A stretch of DNA of 64,000 bases from Siphonodentalium dalli (Eukaryota > Mollusca > Scaphopoda > Gadilida > Siphonodentaliidae), in assembly GCA_032622095.1 (NCBI GenBank), contig CP136061.1, positions 37,327,797-37,391,796 of the forward strand, read 5' to 3'. Every line of letters begins with the position of its first letter. Position 1 is the stretch's first letter. This document shows, one piece after another, positions 11,030-22,640 of this stretch. The notes under the pieces are model-generated. The model ran no database searches. It was not told where the DNA came from and was given only the letters and a program-made list of their open reading frames with translations. The position numbers were made by a program, and so were the translations under genes.

Positions 11030-11807
11030 GGGTAGCTATATATTTATTTTTCGAAACAAAATACAAGGAGTATATACACACTCTGGTAAAATTTCTATGT
11101 CGAAAAAGGGTGATAACACCACTAACAAAATAGTCGGACGGAACGCATAATCGCTGGTGCACAGGCTCCGATTGTACTAAATACCTGTGCCAATTAAAAG
11201 TTTTTTAATAGGTATCCAACACGTTAAAATGCTGCGACAAACACTCCATCCTTAATTTATATCTGCATTCGACGTTCCGCGCACAATTTAAGTAAGACGA
11301 ACGCGACCTTGACCCCCCCCCCCCCAATTAGTAAACACTTCCTCAGCCAATTTTCGACATACCTGGCGAATAAATAACCGTTAATCGTAACACTCTGACA
11401 TGGCCCGGGCATCACATTCGTAGATACCAAAATACCAAACCCTTTATACATGACTGAAAACATCTCACGAATTTGAAATTAGAAAACGTCATATTAGGTT
11501 TTTATGGTCAGATAAGATATTGATTTCCAAAAAAGACACGGTTACGATTTCGTTGCCCAATAGCAGCAAATATTATCATTTTGGGATATCATAATTGTTC
11601 GCGTCGTATGTTTGGTCTCAAATCAATAATCAACAATCTATAATTACCACCCCAGCAATTCCGAGCACGTTTCATTGCTAAATGTTTTCATGACTTGGAC
11701 ACTTGGCCTATGAACTTTCAAAACCTCTACGACTACATATTATATTTGTTTGAATCTTAGAAAATGTTTGTTATTTCGAATGAATATTGTTCATAATTTT
11801 CGCAGGG

Positions 11808-11845
<38 letters not shown>

Positions 11846-12335
11846 ATTTTGTTGAAGTGAGATGGTATACGTTGAACCAACAGTGGAATGCCAGTTTATT
11901 AGCTGGTTATACTGGAAATATATAAAACAGTATTTTCAACAATAATACGCAAAAAATAACCAAAATATTGCTTTACATCTTTATCCTATAACTAGTTTAA
12001 ACGGTATGCATTTCCCTATATGGACATTCGAATATACAATTACAATAGATACAAAGTTTGAAGATAAAGGGATTAGGCAACAAGCCATTTGCTTATTTGA
12101 AGCCCACGCCCTTCAAGTTCAGACTTTCCGTCATCTGCGGAAGATATTTAGGTTCATTTCAATGCCCGTTTCGCTTTGTTGCGTAAGTCTTAGCCGTTAA
12201 TGTGTCATTCAATCTTGCACGGCGGAATATGGGTTAGCAGAATCCAACACTGTGCAGCATATTGTCGTCAGATGCACCTGGACGCATGGTCAAGAGAGTT
12301 TTTACGAGCAACAAAATCGCTGTTACGCATCCATG
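11030..12335. other. no recognised gene; weak pearl-like fragment and a TA tract
   Basis: 11085-11165 carries CTCTGGTAAAATTTC and GTCGAAAAAGGGTGATAACA, reminiscent of pearl-like monomers. A poly-C run lies at about 11314-11326. A (TA)n microsatellite of about 30 bp lies at 11811-11842. No gene is supported. Confidence 0.5.
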
Positions 12336-12688
12336 TCACACTTTAACGTATAAATTGCAGGTGTGCATTAAAAAATAAATCCACCATTTCTTCTCAAATT
12401 TTATGTCCTTTGAATCGAGGGTTATAATGACAGGACGTTTTGTTATTGTCATCGAAAATGTTGTTCTTGATGTCGTTTTGTTTGTGCTCAGCGTTGTAGA
12501 TGGTACATTAAACGCACAGAAATCGAAGCCGTTGTTGACGTAACAGCGGGCTCGGGAGCGGTCAATTTCGATTGTCTGGTTGAGTTTGACACGATAGCTA
12601 TTTAGTGCGCGCAAGCGGAAATGTTGTATTGCATTACACGTATCGATGCGTTTCTGAAACATGTCAACTGACATGCCAAAATTTAATA

Positions 12689-13335
12689 TTGAGGTGTCTC
12701 ATTTGAATTATACCAGCCTGGGGACAGCATCTCTCCCAATATGACCTTACTTATTATCTACGAGGATTAGTACAGACAAAGATGCTCCAAAAATGTCTAG
12801 TCTGACTGCGGTGTCAATAATGTGCAACTTCAATGTCTGAATTGTTAAATAGTTCTGACAGTTGTCCTCAGTTTGTCTGGTGTCTATTCGGGGCATCCCG
12901 GGTGAAAAAAAACACATTATTGATGAAATTTCCTTGAAATGACTAAGGTGGTATATAAAATAATTGTATACAGTCTGCATATAGCATATCTTTGTGTTGA
13001 CCCATCCAGTTTGACATCAAACAAGACGAAACTTTCTTAAGTAATTGTGCACTTACCAGATCAATAATAGCAATCAACGTCTTTCATAACAGATATATAT
13101 ACAGCACGGAGTCAACCACAGAAACTTCCAAGAAATAAATTAAAATATTACGAGTAAAATCAGTTTTAAACCAGACTGATGTTTCAGAGATACGTTTTAA
13201 TGTGGGAAACCATAATTTCTCTTAATATGCTTGGGCGTTCGACCAACATTCAAAACTCGATAAGAATGTTTATTTTGACATTCAATAGCTCACCTCAAAC
13301 GTTCCCACGAATGTCCTCATACGTTTGACTTCATC
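12689..13335. repeat. family R copy 2
   Basis: The copy starts AGGTGTCTCATTTGAAT and carries the TATCTACGAGGATTAGTACA block, CGGGGCATCCCGGGTG, GATGAAATTTCCTTGA, CCCATCCAGTTTGACATCAA and ATTCAAAACTCGATAA. It is the most complete copy of the family and lacks the tRNA-like head seen at 8607. No inverted ends are seen. Confidence 0.7.
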
Positions 13336-13397
13336 ATTGTCTGGTATATATATAAAACATTATGGCATATAATTATATAAATATGGTTTCAGTATTT

Positions 13398-13715
13398 AAG
13401 GTGTCTCATTCGAATGACACCAGTCGAGGACAGTAACTTTCCCAATGTAACCTTACTTATTATCTACGGGGATGTGTAGACAAAGACGCTCCAAAATGTC
13501 AGGTCTGATGGCAGTGTCAATAAGGTGCAACATCAATGACAGAATTGTGAAATAGTGCTGACTGTTGTCCTCAGAGTGTCTGGTATCTTTTCGGGGCATC
13601 CCAGGTGGGGGAAAAAACACTAACTATATATATATTGACAACATTTCCTTGATATCACAAAAGTGGTATATACAATAATTATATACAGTCTGCATAGTAT
13701 ATCTGCAACGTCACC
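13398..13715. repeat. family R copy 3 (5' part)
   Basis: The copy starts AAGGTGTCTCATTCGAATGA and follows copy 2 through TGTCCTCAGAGTGTCTGGT, CGGGGCATCCCAGGTG and ATACAGTCTGCATA, then stops. The missing 3' part continues as copy 4 at about 14036, so the 13716-14035 stretch looks like an insertion that splits one copy. Confidence 0.65.
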
Positions 13716-14035
13716 ATTAGTTCCTACCTATAATATACAGTTAGAGAATTATTGTGCCAGTCGGCTCTTGTAGTAAACAAAACTCCTTAAGTAACTTGAG
13801 ACATGTAGCCTCGCCTTGCTCGCTGGCTGCCACGTATCTGTCGCCATTTTTCGAATACACAATTTCCATCAGTAAGACTCATCACAGTTCTTTTTTACCG
13901 CAAGACCATGTTTGTTATGTATTTTATCTAACTGAAGTTACTGAACAACATTCTCAAACAACGGATATCATTAAATATACATTATTCTAACATGGAACTC
14001 GTGGTTATTACTTCCCGTGAGACTAGAGACGGCAA
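13716..14035. other. possible insertion splitting a family R copy
   Basis: About 320 bp lies between the 5' and 3' parts of one R copy. Its 78-codon plus-strand frame (13754-13990) is not recognisable. No clear inverted ends are seen. Confidence 0.35.
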
Positions 14036-14420
14036 AATATATGTGTTGACCCATCCAGCTTGACACCAAAACAAGACAAAACTTCCAAAAGTAATTTTAC
14101 ACTTTCTAGATCATGCAGTAATACATTAAACTAGCAATCAACGTCGTTCATAACACACATACATCATGGAGTCATCCACAGAAAAGTAAAAATAATTAAA
14201 ATAATCCGACTAGAATAACTATTAAACCAGTCGGATGTTTTAGAGATGCGTTTTAATGCGGGAAACCATAAATTATCTTATACTTATAGGCGCTCGACCA
14301 ACATTCAAAACTCGATAAAAATGTTTATTTTGATGTTCAATATACAACAAACAAACAAACAAACTCACACGAATGTACTCATATGCTCGATCTCGTTATT
14401 TTCTGGTATAGGTATGGTAT
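14036..14420. repeat. family R copy 4 (3' part)
   Basis: The copy runs from ATGTGTTGACCCATCCAGC through TAGCAATCAACGTCGTTCAT, ACCAGTCGGATGTTTTAGAG and CATTCAAAACTCGATAAAAA. It complements the part missing from copy 3. Confidence 0.65.
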
Positions 14421-14439
14421 GGCTTATATAGTTAAATAT

Positions 14440-14720
14440 GGATTCAGTGCATGAGCATTTTAAAACCATTGAAATTCAGTCTTGAAGGATATGGGTTGGA
14501 GGTTGACAACATGTTAACCTTTTCAATACGGGACGAAATTTGGGAGAAAAATTTATGACTTCCATCTAGAGGTCCCTCCGAATATCCATATGAAGTTCGG
14601 AGACTATCGGATGAGGAATGTGGCCTGTGGCAATTGCACAAACTTGATATCCAAGATGGAACCATAAAGAGCGTTACTTCGTAGTGTTCTCCATATATGG
14701 TAAACAATAAAGAGCGTTTA
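14440..14720. repeat. single diverged monomer of the 16-kb array, plus paired GAGCG motif
   Basis: CTTCCATCTAGAGGTC, CCATATGAAGTTCGGAGAC, ATCGGATGAGGAATGTGGCC and TCCAAGATGG match the monomers at 16.1-16.9 kb. It is followed by ATAAAGAGCGTTAC (14663) and GGTAAACAATAAAGAGCGTT (14699). That pair of words recurs across the window. Confidence 0.6.
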
Positions 14721-16110
14721 TCTTTGTTCTGTACTAAAAAATAGAATACCGCTGCATTGTATTTCTATGACTTTGGCTGCCAGTTTGTTCTGAGAAAACA
14801 GCGCCTGTATATCGATAGTTACTGTATAGTTATCGATCTATCTTATATATACATACTGTCAAATGCAGCAGACATAATTTGGAGGATAAAATTTACGAGT
14901 TATTAATAGCTCGTTAAATGCAGGATAAATGCGAGAAATAATTTCATACAGATTTCATATCCTACATTGTACGAAGTGACTTATTCAGGTGACACTTTTG
15001 GCCCCTTTTTGAACAGCATTGACAACAGGGGACGCCACAAAGAGTGTTTGTCGCAGTGATATACACTGAAAAAAAGGAGAAAAGCCTGTGTAACTTCGAC
15101 TCTTTAGTTTCTAGAGTACGCGTATATCGGTGTTGTGTGTATTGGTTGACCTATAGCTGATCCCTCTAATTAAATACAATATACATATTTCGGAAGTTCA
15201 AATGAACCGTTTGCGTTTAAAATCTATTGATGGAGCATCTCTAATATTTATAAGCTAGCTCAATACAGTTAGCGCTCGTCAATTTATTCGTTATATTTCG
15301 AATGTAAGCAGGATGTTGCACATGCCCGAGGGGGGTGGTCAATAAAATTTCTCCTTATCTAAGATACAAAAATATGTAAAGCTGACCGAATGACATTGCC
15401 ACTTCTGAACTGTCGACACATGGTATAGTGGACATCTAATTGATGTTGGACGCACGCGGCTCATTTGAACCTCCAAATTACTGGTCACCCAATTTCATTG
15501 CCATATATATACAGCTATGCTTACATTTGTATCTTTGATATAGGGAAAAGCTTCATGGAATAGTTTTGCAACACACTTCGAACATATCCGAAATATAACG
15601 AATACATTAATGATTGAATAATGAAATTGAGCAAGCTTTCGGTTCTAAAGTTTGCGATTTGTGTAATTGACACTAAAAAAGTAATAAAAAAAATCGGACG
15701 CTTACCAGACGATTGAGACGAATAAAACATGAAAAATATGATATGCGTCATTGGTGACGCGGATATTTAGAAGAATCCGGAAGCGATAGGACTTAAATAA
15801 TACGATAAAAATAAATCATATTTTATAAACGCACTTTAAAGATGCCATGTGCGATTCAGCTTACTAGGCAAACTATAAATAAAATTACTCGCATGGCACA
15901 CGTATCGCGAAAATATACAAAATAATAATAACAGTGCCATTGAAATCAATTCGAAAAATTCGTGATAACTTAAATGAAAGTGTCAATGACACTGTAGCTC
16001 AACTTGGGAAGGAGTTTATTTTTTGCTGAGCAATGAATGGAATGATAAGGAAGAAGGAAAGCCAAAAAGTTACAGTAAAGGTCTTGTATTTATTAGATGA
16101 AATTATTTTC
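14721..16110. other. no recognised feature
   Basis: AT-rich. A small inverted pair, CGTTATATTTCGAA at 15289 and its near complement near 15580, is the only structure noticed. Frames such as 15521-15751 (minus strand) show nothing recognisable. Confidence 0.45.
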
Positions 16111-16117
16111 ATTTCAA

Positions 16118-16945
16118 ATATTTCATCAATAAATGTGGGCTGCACCCCAGAGATATATATGAAGTTTGGTGACGATTGGATGAGGGATGTGGCCTGTATG
16201 GTGTGCCAAAGGGTTTAGTCAGGCAGAGTAAAATCCAAGATGGCCGCTGAAAGCTATGTTTTAAACTGATTTCGGAAATAATCGATGGCTCCGATCTAGA
16301 GGTCACCCCAAAGATCCATATAGGTTTGGGGACGATCGGATGAGGAATGTGGCCTGTAGGGTGTGCCGAACGATTTAGTCATGCAAGGAATAAAATACAA
16401 GATGGCCGCTGGGAGTAATGTTTTTCCTCGGATTTCGGAACAAAATTGTGGCTCCCATCTAGAAGTCACTACGAAGATCCATATAAAGTTTGTTGATGAT
16501 CGGATGAGGAATGTGGTCTGTAGGGTGTGACAAACGATTTAGTAATACAAGGAGTAAAATACAAGATGGCTGCCGGTGGCCATGTTTTTCATCGAAAAAA
16601 TTTCAAATACGATGGCTCCCACCCAGAGGTGATCGTAAACATGTCTGCAATTTTTCAAAACAATGCTCCAATAAATGCGGGCGGCATGCTGTGTCGATGG
16701 ATTTAAAATTAAAATCCAAGATGGCTGCTGGCGGCCATGTTTTTTTTTATGAATTTCGGAAAACAATTGATGGCTCCCATCTAGAAGTCATCCCGAAGAT
16801 CAATATGAAGTTTGGTGATGATCGGATGTGAGTTGTGACCTGTAGGGCGTGCCAATGGATTTAGTCATACAAAGAGTAAAATCGAAGATGGCTGCCGTCG
16901 GCCATGTTTTTCATCGAAAAAATTTCAAATACGATAGCTCGCATC
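16118..16945. repeat. about 165-bp tandem array with YY1-like motifs
   Basis: Five diverged monomers each contain CAAGATGGC(C/T)GC, at about 16232, 16399, 16562, 16719 and 16884. The motif is followed by CATGTTTTT, TTTCGGAA, GATGGCTCCCATCTAGA and GATCGGATGAGGAATGTGG. Spacing between the CAAGATGG words is 157-167 bp. The frames found here are shadows of the repeat. The CAAGATGGCSGC core equals the YY1 consensus; function is unknown. Confidence 0.8.
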
Positions 16946-17644
16946 ATCCCATGATATAAATAGTAGATTCGTGCTGACAGATGGAAGGATGAAAAGTGAT
17001 ATATAATTATATAGTGGCATATAATATTATATTTTAATCGATTGTTAAGATATCTTAAAGATAAAACGTATAGAGCATAAATGTATATATAGCATGTGTC
17101 TATAGCATTTGTAGATTTCCAACTGTTGTCTCAAGTTCATGTTCTATTATTTTTCTTGTTGATTTTGAATACAGAGGGCTATATATATATAAAGGGTTCC
17201 ATTATAAAGGGACATTTTGACACAAGTTTATGACAAATATGGCGTGTTTAGTACTGTTTACATAATGCCACACAATTTTCGTACTAACAAGGCGACCAAC
17301 ATTAACATGACATCCACAAGGGGAAGCTTTAACTGCATATATGCAATCAGGAAGTCTCCACTTCACATGACACCAAACTGACTGACTATAAGTTTATGTG
17401 TTCCAGACGCACGACCAAATAAAGACATTCTATATTAGAACCCGTTACGAATTTCTTACATCACTCTGACCATTATGTAAACATGGCACGTCCGCCCTAT
17501 ATTTGTCCTCAAGTGGGGAAATATCAACATCGGTTGGCGATTGTGAAGTTTTTATGGCACATAATATATGTCAGTTACATTCGTGTCATCGTGATCTACA
17601 TCTGTTATGCATCTTGGAGTATCCGAGTCTATATATTAACCCAA
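16946..17644. other. no recognised feature
   Basis: AT-rich intergenic-type sequence with several TATATA runs. No gene or repeat structure could be supported. Confidence 0.45.
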
Positions 17645-17913
17645 TTTGAAGTTTTGACAGGGAACCTTATACAGTCGTAAAAATAACGCGGAGAACATAT
17701 CTCTTAGTTATTATCTGTTCCTTAATGATGTACTTCGCTGTAGGTAAAGGTCCCACCTCGAAATTGCATACTTTTCCGTGACTTTTGGGAGCCGATATCG
17801 TAATAAACATTGAATTAATTACTCATACATCATTAAGAAACAGATAATAACTAAGAAATATATTCCCCGCGTTATTTTTTCGACTGTATAAGGTTCCCTG
17901 TCAAAACTTCAAA
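17645..17913. mobile_element. fold-back repeat, family S copy 1
   Basis: The left arm 17645-17731 starts TTTGAAGTTTTGACAGGGAA. The right arm 17826-17913 is its near-perfect reverse complement ending TTCCCTGTCAAAACTTCAAA; the loop is about 94 bp. The repeat continues to the right to about 17985 (TTAGCCAGAGTAGAGATTCA), and that continuation matches 53757-53850 in reverse, so the family is longer than the fold-back. Confidence 0.75.
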
Positions 17914-17985
17914 AAGTTCTCAGGTTTTGTACTGGTGGAATATGATCTCTACGGGCGTTAGCCAGAGTAGAGATTCATGGCATGA

Positions 17986-18445
17986 TCTAGAACAGGGTGT
18001 GCGCAAACAAATGCATAAAATTTATGACACATACGTTTGACAATAAATCTAACGCTATAAAAATTTATATCATTCAAGCTTTATCAGAACATCTGAAATA
18101 TCAAGAAATGAGAATTTATTCACGATCACTGAAGCAATTGAAGCAATGAACACTCATACTGAGTCCGTGCCTCCATAAATCTTATGTTTATACAATTACA
18201 TATTTATGTTCAAATATTCCAGAAATATTGCATGAAATGTGTGGTCAATGCATATACTAACCAGTAGAATGACTATACTATAACTCAATTCTACATGCGC
18301 CAGAAATCGCTTGTTGTATTCTAAATTAATGCGACATAGACTACACGTTACAACCAGAGGCACCGGTACAGGGGCTATAGGGTGGGAAGGGGGCACACGG
18401 AGCGCATGTGTGCCCATTCATTCACTCTTGAGGGAAAGTCCTTTT
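17986..18445. other. no recognised feature
   Basis: No gene or repeat was supported here. A short GC-richer block near 18360-18420 precedes the hairpin at 18449. Confidence 0.4.
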
Positions 18446-18448
18446 TTA

Positions 18449-19277
18449 AGTCGAGTTTTAAAAAAACTCGACTTATGGTTTGACGAAGGACGGTTGGCGG
18501 GCGGCGGGCGGGCGGCTGGCGGGCGGGCGTGTGGGCGGCGGGCGGACATAAAGAATGCCTTATAACTTTGACATTTGTAAACGGATTCATAAAAATTTTG
18601 GTATGTGAGTTGCTCCCAATGACTATTTACTGCCTGTAGAAAATGGGTCACGTCCGAACTTTTTGACAAGAGTTATCCATCTTAGATGGTTTTTAGTCAA
18701 GTTTTTCACCGTTAGCGCGATAACTCACGCAAATATTAACCAATTTCAACAATATTTGGTATAGATGGTTTTTAGCAATTTTATCACCGTTAGCGCGATA
18801 ACTCGATGAAATATTAACGGACTTCAACAATATTTGGTATATGAGTCTCTTGCAACAATATCTTGGACGAGTTAGAAAACCAGGTTTGTCCGAATTTTTT
18901 TTCCGGAGTTATGGGTCTTAGTTTATCTATTTTTAGCAATGTTATCACCATTAGCGCGATATCTCGATGAAATATTAACCGATTTCAACAATATTTGGTA
19001 TATGAGTCTCCTGAAACAATTTCTCGGACGAGTTCGAAAACCAGGTTTGTCCGAATTTTTTTCGCGGAGTTATGGGTCTTAGTTTGTCTATTTTTAACAA
19101 TGTTATCACCGTTAGCGCGATAACTCAATGAAATATTAACCGATTTAAACAATATTTGGTATATGAGTCTCTTGCAACAATATCTCGGACGAGTTCGAAA
19201 ACTTGGTTTGTCCGAATTTTTTTTCCGGAGTTATGGGTCTTAGTTTGTCTATTTTAATAACAATTTTATCACCGTTA
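18449..19277. repeat. pearl-like element PL3, left part
   Basis: It begins with the hairpin AAGTCGAG-TTTTAAAAAAA-CTCGACTT (18449-18477). A GGCGGGCGG-type GC-rich tract (about 18488-18547) follows, then tandem monomers of about 160 bp with the core ACCGTTAGCGCGATAACTC (about 18709, 18787, 18948, 19108) and ATTTGGTATATGAGTCT. The array is broken at 19275 by the insertion of two Harbinger-like elements and resumes at 22475. Confidence 0.7.
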
Positions 19278-20792
19278 GGGTGGATACACACATGCATGTA
19301 ATTTCTGTATGTAAAATCCATGTATTTTACATGGTCACACCAATCATTGATATCATTAGTCGCCTGCGCGCGATCGGGCAATTTCAACAGGCGAGACAAG
19401 TGAGTAGTTATAAGCCATTATCAAACTAACTGCTATCAAGAAATTTCAGGCCAGTCATAAATTCTTTCTTGGATGCCGAAATGAATAAATCCTGTCTGAT
19501 ATCTGTTGCTGTTTTTCACGAGTTTTAATTCATTTCGAAAAGTGGATTTGAATCCGTCGATTTTATACTTGATTTGTTTCTCGTCATTTCAGGGTCATCC
19601 AAAATAAAAAATAAAATGTGCAGAATTTGAAGCTCTTTTAGGGCGATTGTGATACACGAGTGTTTAATGTCCCATTAACAATCTGATATGGTGCTCTCAT
19701 GCCTTGAATAGCAGGCATTGGAAAATTAAGACAGACAATACCGGTTAGTTTCAGACCGAGCTCATGTGATAACATTCAAATGGGATTTCCATGCAAATAT
19801 CCATTACAGCGCCAAAAAATTAATGCAGGTACAGCGTTGAAAGTAAAAAGAGTGATACCCCCCCCCCCCCATTTTTCACCCAGAATTTACATAAAAGTAT
19901 ATGTTTCTCAAACCAAAGGTTGAACGAATTCCTAACTGTCACAATTTTAGCTTGTACGCACTTGAATTATAACATTTTGGACCATAATCCATGATTGGGG
20001 GAGGGGGCTGGTTCTCGTAAGCTTCGAATAACTAAGGGATTTAGTTGAATGTATCATCCGGGATTATTTGGGCATGAACGTACAATATGTTTAACTTAAA
20101 TATTCCATAGTTGATTTTCGTATTCATATATAACACAAGAGAGGAAAGGTGACGTAGTTGGGAACTCATAGAGCTAGACAACCCTTTTCCCCGAATGAAG
20201 GCACACAGCAACACCACCTTCTGTACTCTCAAATTTAAAGCTGTTTAATAGTATGTTCATAATTATACGAATAGCATAAATTGCTGAATATTAGATTAAT
20301 CACTCGTAGCAAACAGACACGACATAAATGACTGTCAACTACAATATTTATAAGTTAGGAGTGGCTTCGTGGTTTCATGGGTGGAGGGGAGAGTCAGGAC
20401 TCAGGGTGCTTCATGCCCCCACCAACCCGTCGATGAAATATGCAATGGTAAGTCCGGTGGCTTCCGGGATAATATACCCCCGTGTTGGGGGTCATAGCTC
20501 ATGCGTTGGGGAAATCCTGGGGCCGTCATTGGTATAAAAATCAAGAGAAGACTGACAATGATTTTAACAGAAAGTCCAACATTTGGGTTATCGCGCGAAC
20601 AATTATTTTATGTGGCCTGACGACTTCGTTCAGTCAACGGCGCTCTGCACGTTCAGAGCTTGGCTCACGGTGGTCAAACATAGCCGCAATGATTGGGTTG
20701 TCAGCGGACACATATTACATGGTCTGTATGATCCATGTAAAACGACAAATACACGACATTTACAGAGATTACATGCATGTGTGTATCCACCC
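19278..20792. mobile_element. PIF/Harbinger-like non-autonomous element E1
   Basis: The terminal inverted repeats GGGTGGATACACACATGCAT and complement (25 bp perfect, continuing GTAAT) bound 1,515 bp. TTA lies at both sides (19275-19277 and 20793-20795). A 3-bp TTA target is characteristic of the PIF/Harbinger superfamily. The interrupted host monomer (ACCG-TTA-G(C/T)GCGATAACTC) shows the insertion directly. No transposase is encoded; frames of 60-104 codons do not keep the same reading in E2. Confidence 0.8.
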
Positions 20793-20795
20793 TTA

Positions 20796-22474
20796 GGGTG
20801 GATACACACATGCATGTAATGTCTGTATGTAAAATACATGTATTTTACATGGTCACACCAATCATTGATAGCATTAATCGCCTGCGCGCGATCGTTCCAT
20901 TTCAACAGGCGAGACCGGTGAGTAGTTATAAGCCAAAATCAAACTAACTGTTATCAAGAGATTTCAGGCCAGTCATAAACATGTCTTTTTTCATGGGTGC
21001 CGAAATGAATAAATCCTGTCTGATATATGTTGCTGTTTTTCACGAGTTTTAGTTCATTTCGAAAAGTGGATTTGAGTCTGTCGATTTTATACTTGATTTG
21101 TTTCTCGTCATTTCTTGGAAACAGGGTCATCCAAAATAAAAATAAATGTGTAGACTTTTGAAGCTATTTTAGGACGATTGTGATACATGAGTGTTTAATG
21201 CCCCACACACTGACTCCCAATTTGATCTCGTCCAGCAGAACCCGAACGGCTTTCTGGCTCCACATTTTGGAAGTGCTATATTAATACACATGGCAATCAA
21301 CTAACTCATACATGGTGAATTCCATGTTATAAAGTGATTTAGCCGAATCGAGTCAGGATAAGGATATTTGTTCCTCGACTATGCATGGCCTCAGTTCAAA
21401 TTTTAACAATCCGATATGGTGCTCTCATGCCTTGAATACAGGCATTGGAACATTAAGACAGACAATACCAGTTTGTTGAGATTGCTCGGATAGTTTGAGG
21501 GCGAGCTCATGTGATAACTTTCAATTGGGATTTGTTTGCATATATCCATTACAGCGCCAAAACATTAATGCAGGTACAACGTTGAAAGAAAAAAGAGTCC
21601 CCCCATTTTAACCCAGAATCTCAGGCCAAAGGATGAACAAGTTCCTAACTGTCACCATTTTAGCCTGTACAGGCTTGAATTATCACATTTTGGACTATAA
21701 TCCATGATTGGGGGAGGGGGCTGGTTCTCGAAAGTTTCGAATAATTAAGGGATTTAGTTGAATGTATCGGCCGGGATTATCTGGGCAAGAATGTACAACA
21801 TAATGTTTTACTTAAATATTCCATAGTTGTAAATTGTGTGTATATAACACAAGAGAGGAAAGGTGACGTAGTTGTGGACTCGTAGCTGGACAACCCTTTT
21901 CCCGAATGAAGACACACATGCAGCAACACCACCTTCTGTATACCTTCAAATTTAAAGCTGTAATAATATGTTCATAATTATATGAATAGCATCAATTGCT
22001 GCATATGAGATTAATCACTCGTAGCAAACAGGCACGGCAGATATGACTGTCAACTACAATATTTACAAATCAGGAGTGGATTCGTGGCTTCAGGGGGGTA
22101 GGCCTCATGTTGCTGCATGCCCCCACCTCCGGTCGATGAAATATGTAATGGTCAGTCCGGTAGCTTCCGGTATAATATAGCCCCTGCGTTGTGGAAATCC
22201 TGGGACCATCACTGGTATACAAACAAGAGAAGACTGACAATGATTTAAACAGAACGTCCAACATTTGGGTTATCGCGCCAACAATTATTTTAAGCGGCCT
22301 GACGACTTCGTCCAGTCAACGACACTCTACACGTTCAGAGCGTTACTCACTGTGGTCAAACATAGCCGCAATGATTGGGTTATCAGCAGACACATATTAC
22401 ATGGTCTGTATGATCCATGTAAAACGCCAAATACACGATATTTACAGAGATTACATGCATGTGTGTATCCACCC
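20796..22474. mobile_element. PIF/Harbinger-like non-autonomous element E2
   Basis: Same family and orientation as E1, with the same 25-bp ends; 1,679 bp flanked by TTA (20793-20795 and 22475-22477). It differs from E1 by an extra block of about 200 bp near 21,205-21,410 and by scattered changes. E1 and E2 share the middle TTA, giving TTA-E1-TTA-E2-TTA. No transposase is encoded. Confidence 0.8.
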
Positions 22475-22640
22475 TTAGTGCGATAACTCAATGAAATATT
22501 AACGGATTCAATTGATATTTGGTATATAGGTCTATTGCAATGATATACCACCGTCCGACTTTTTTTCCCCGAGTTGTGCACCTTATTGGCATAAGTTTGG
22601 TTCGACTGCCAAAAAACTCGACAAAAGCATCTTAGATGCG
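22475..22640. repeat. pearl-like element PL3, right part
   Basis: The host monomer resumes as TTAGTGCGATAACTCAATGA, then ATTTGGTATATAGGTCT. It ends with TTCGACTGCC and AAAAACTCGACAAAAG, a partner for the CTCGAC hairpin at 18449. This is the remainder of the array broken by E1/E2. Confidence 0.65.

Noticed and set aside
18482-18547. CpG island or promoter at the GC-rich tract
   Set aside because: The GC content comes from a GGCGGGCGG-type simple repeat at the head of a pearl-like array, with no gene downstream.
20482-22581. related frames at the right ends of E1 and E2 as a transposase remnant
   Set aside because: They are similar only because the elements are homologous; reading frames differ and no DDE or Myb/SANT-like motif can be seen.
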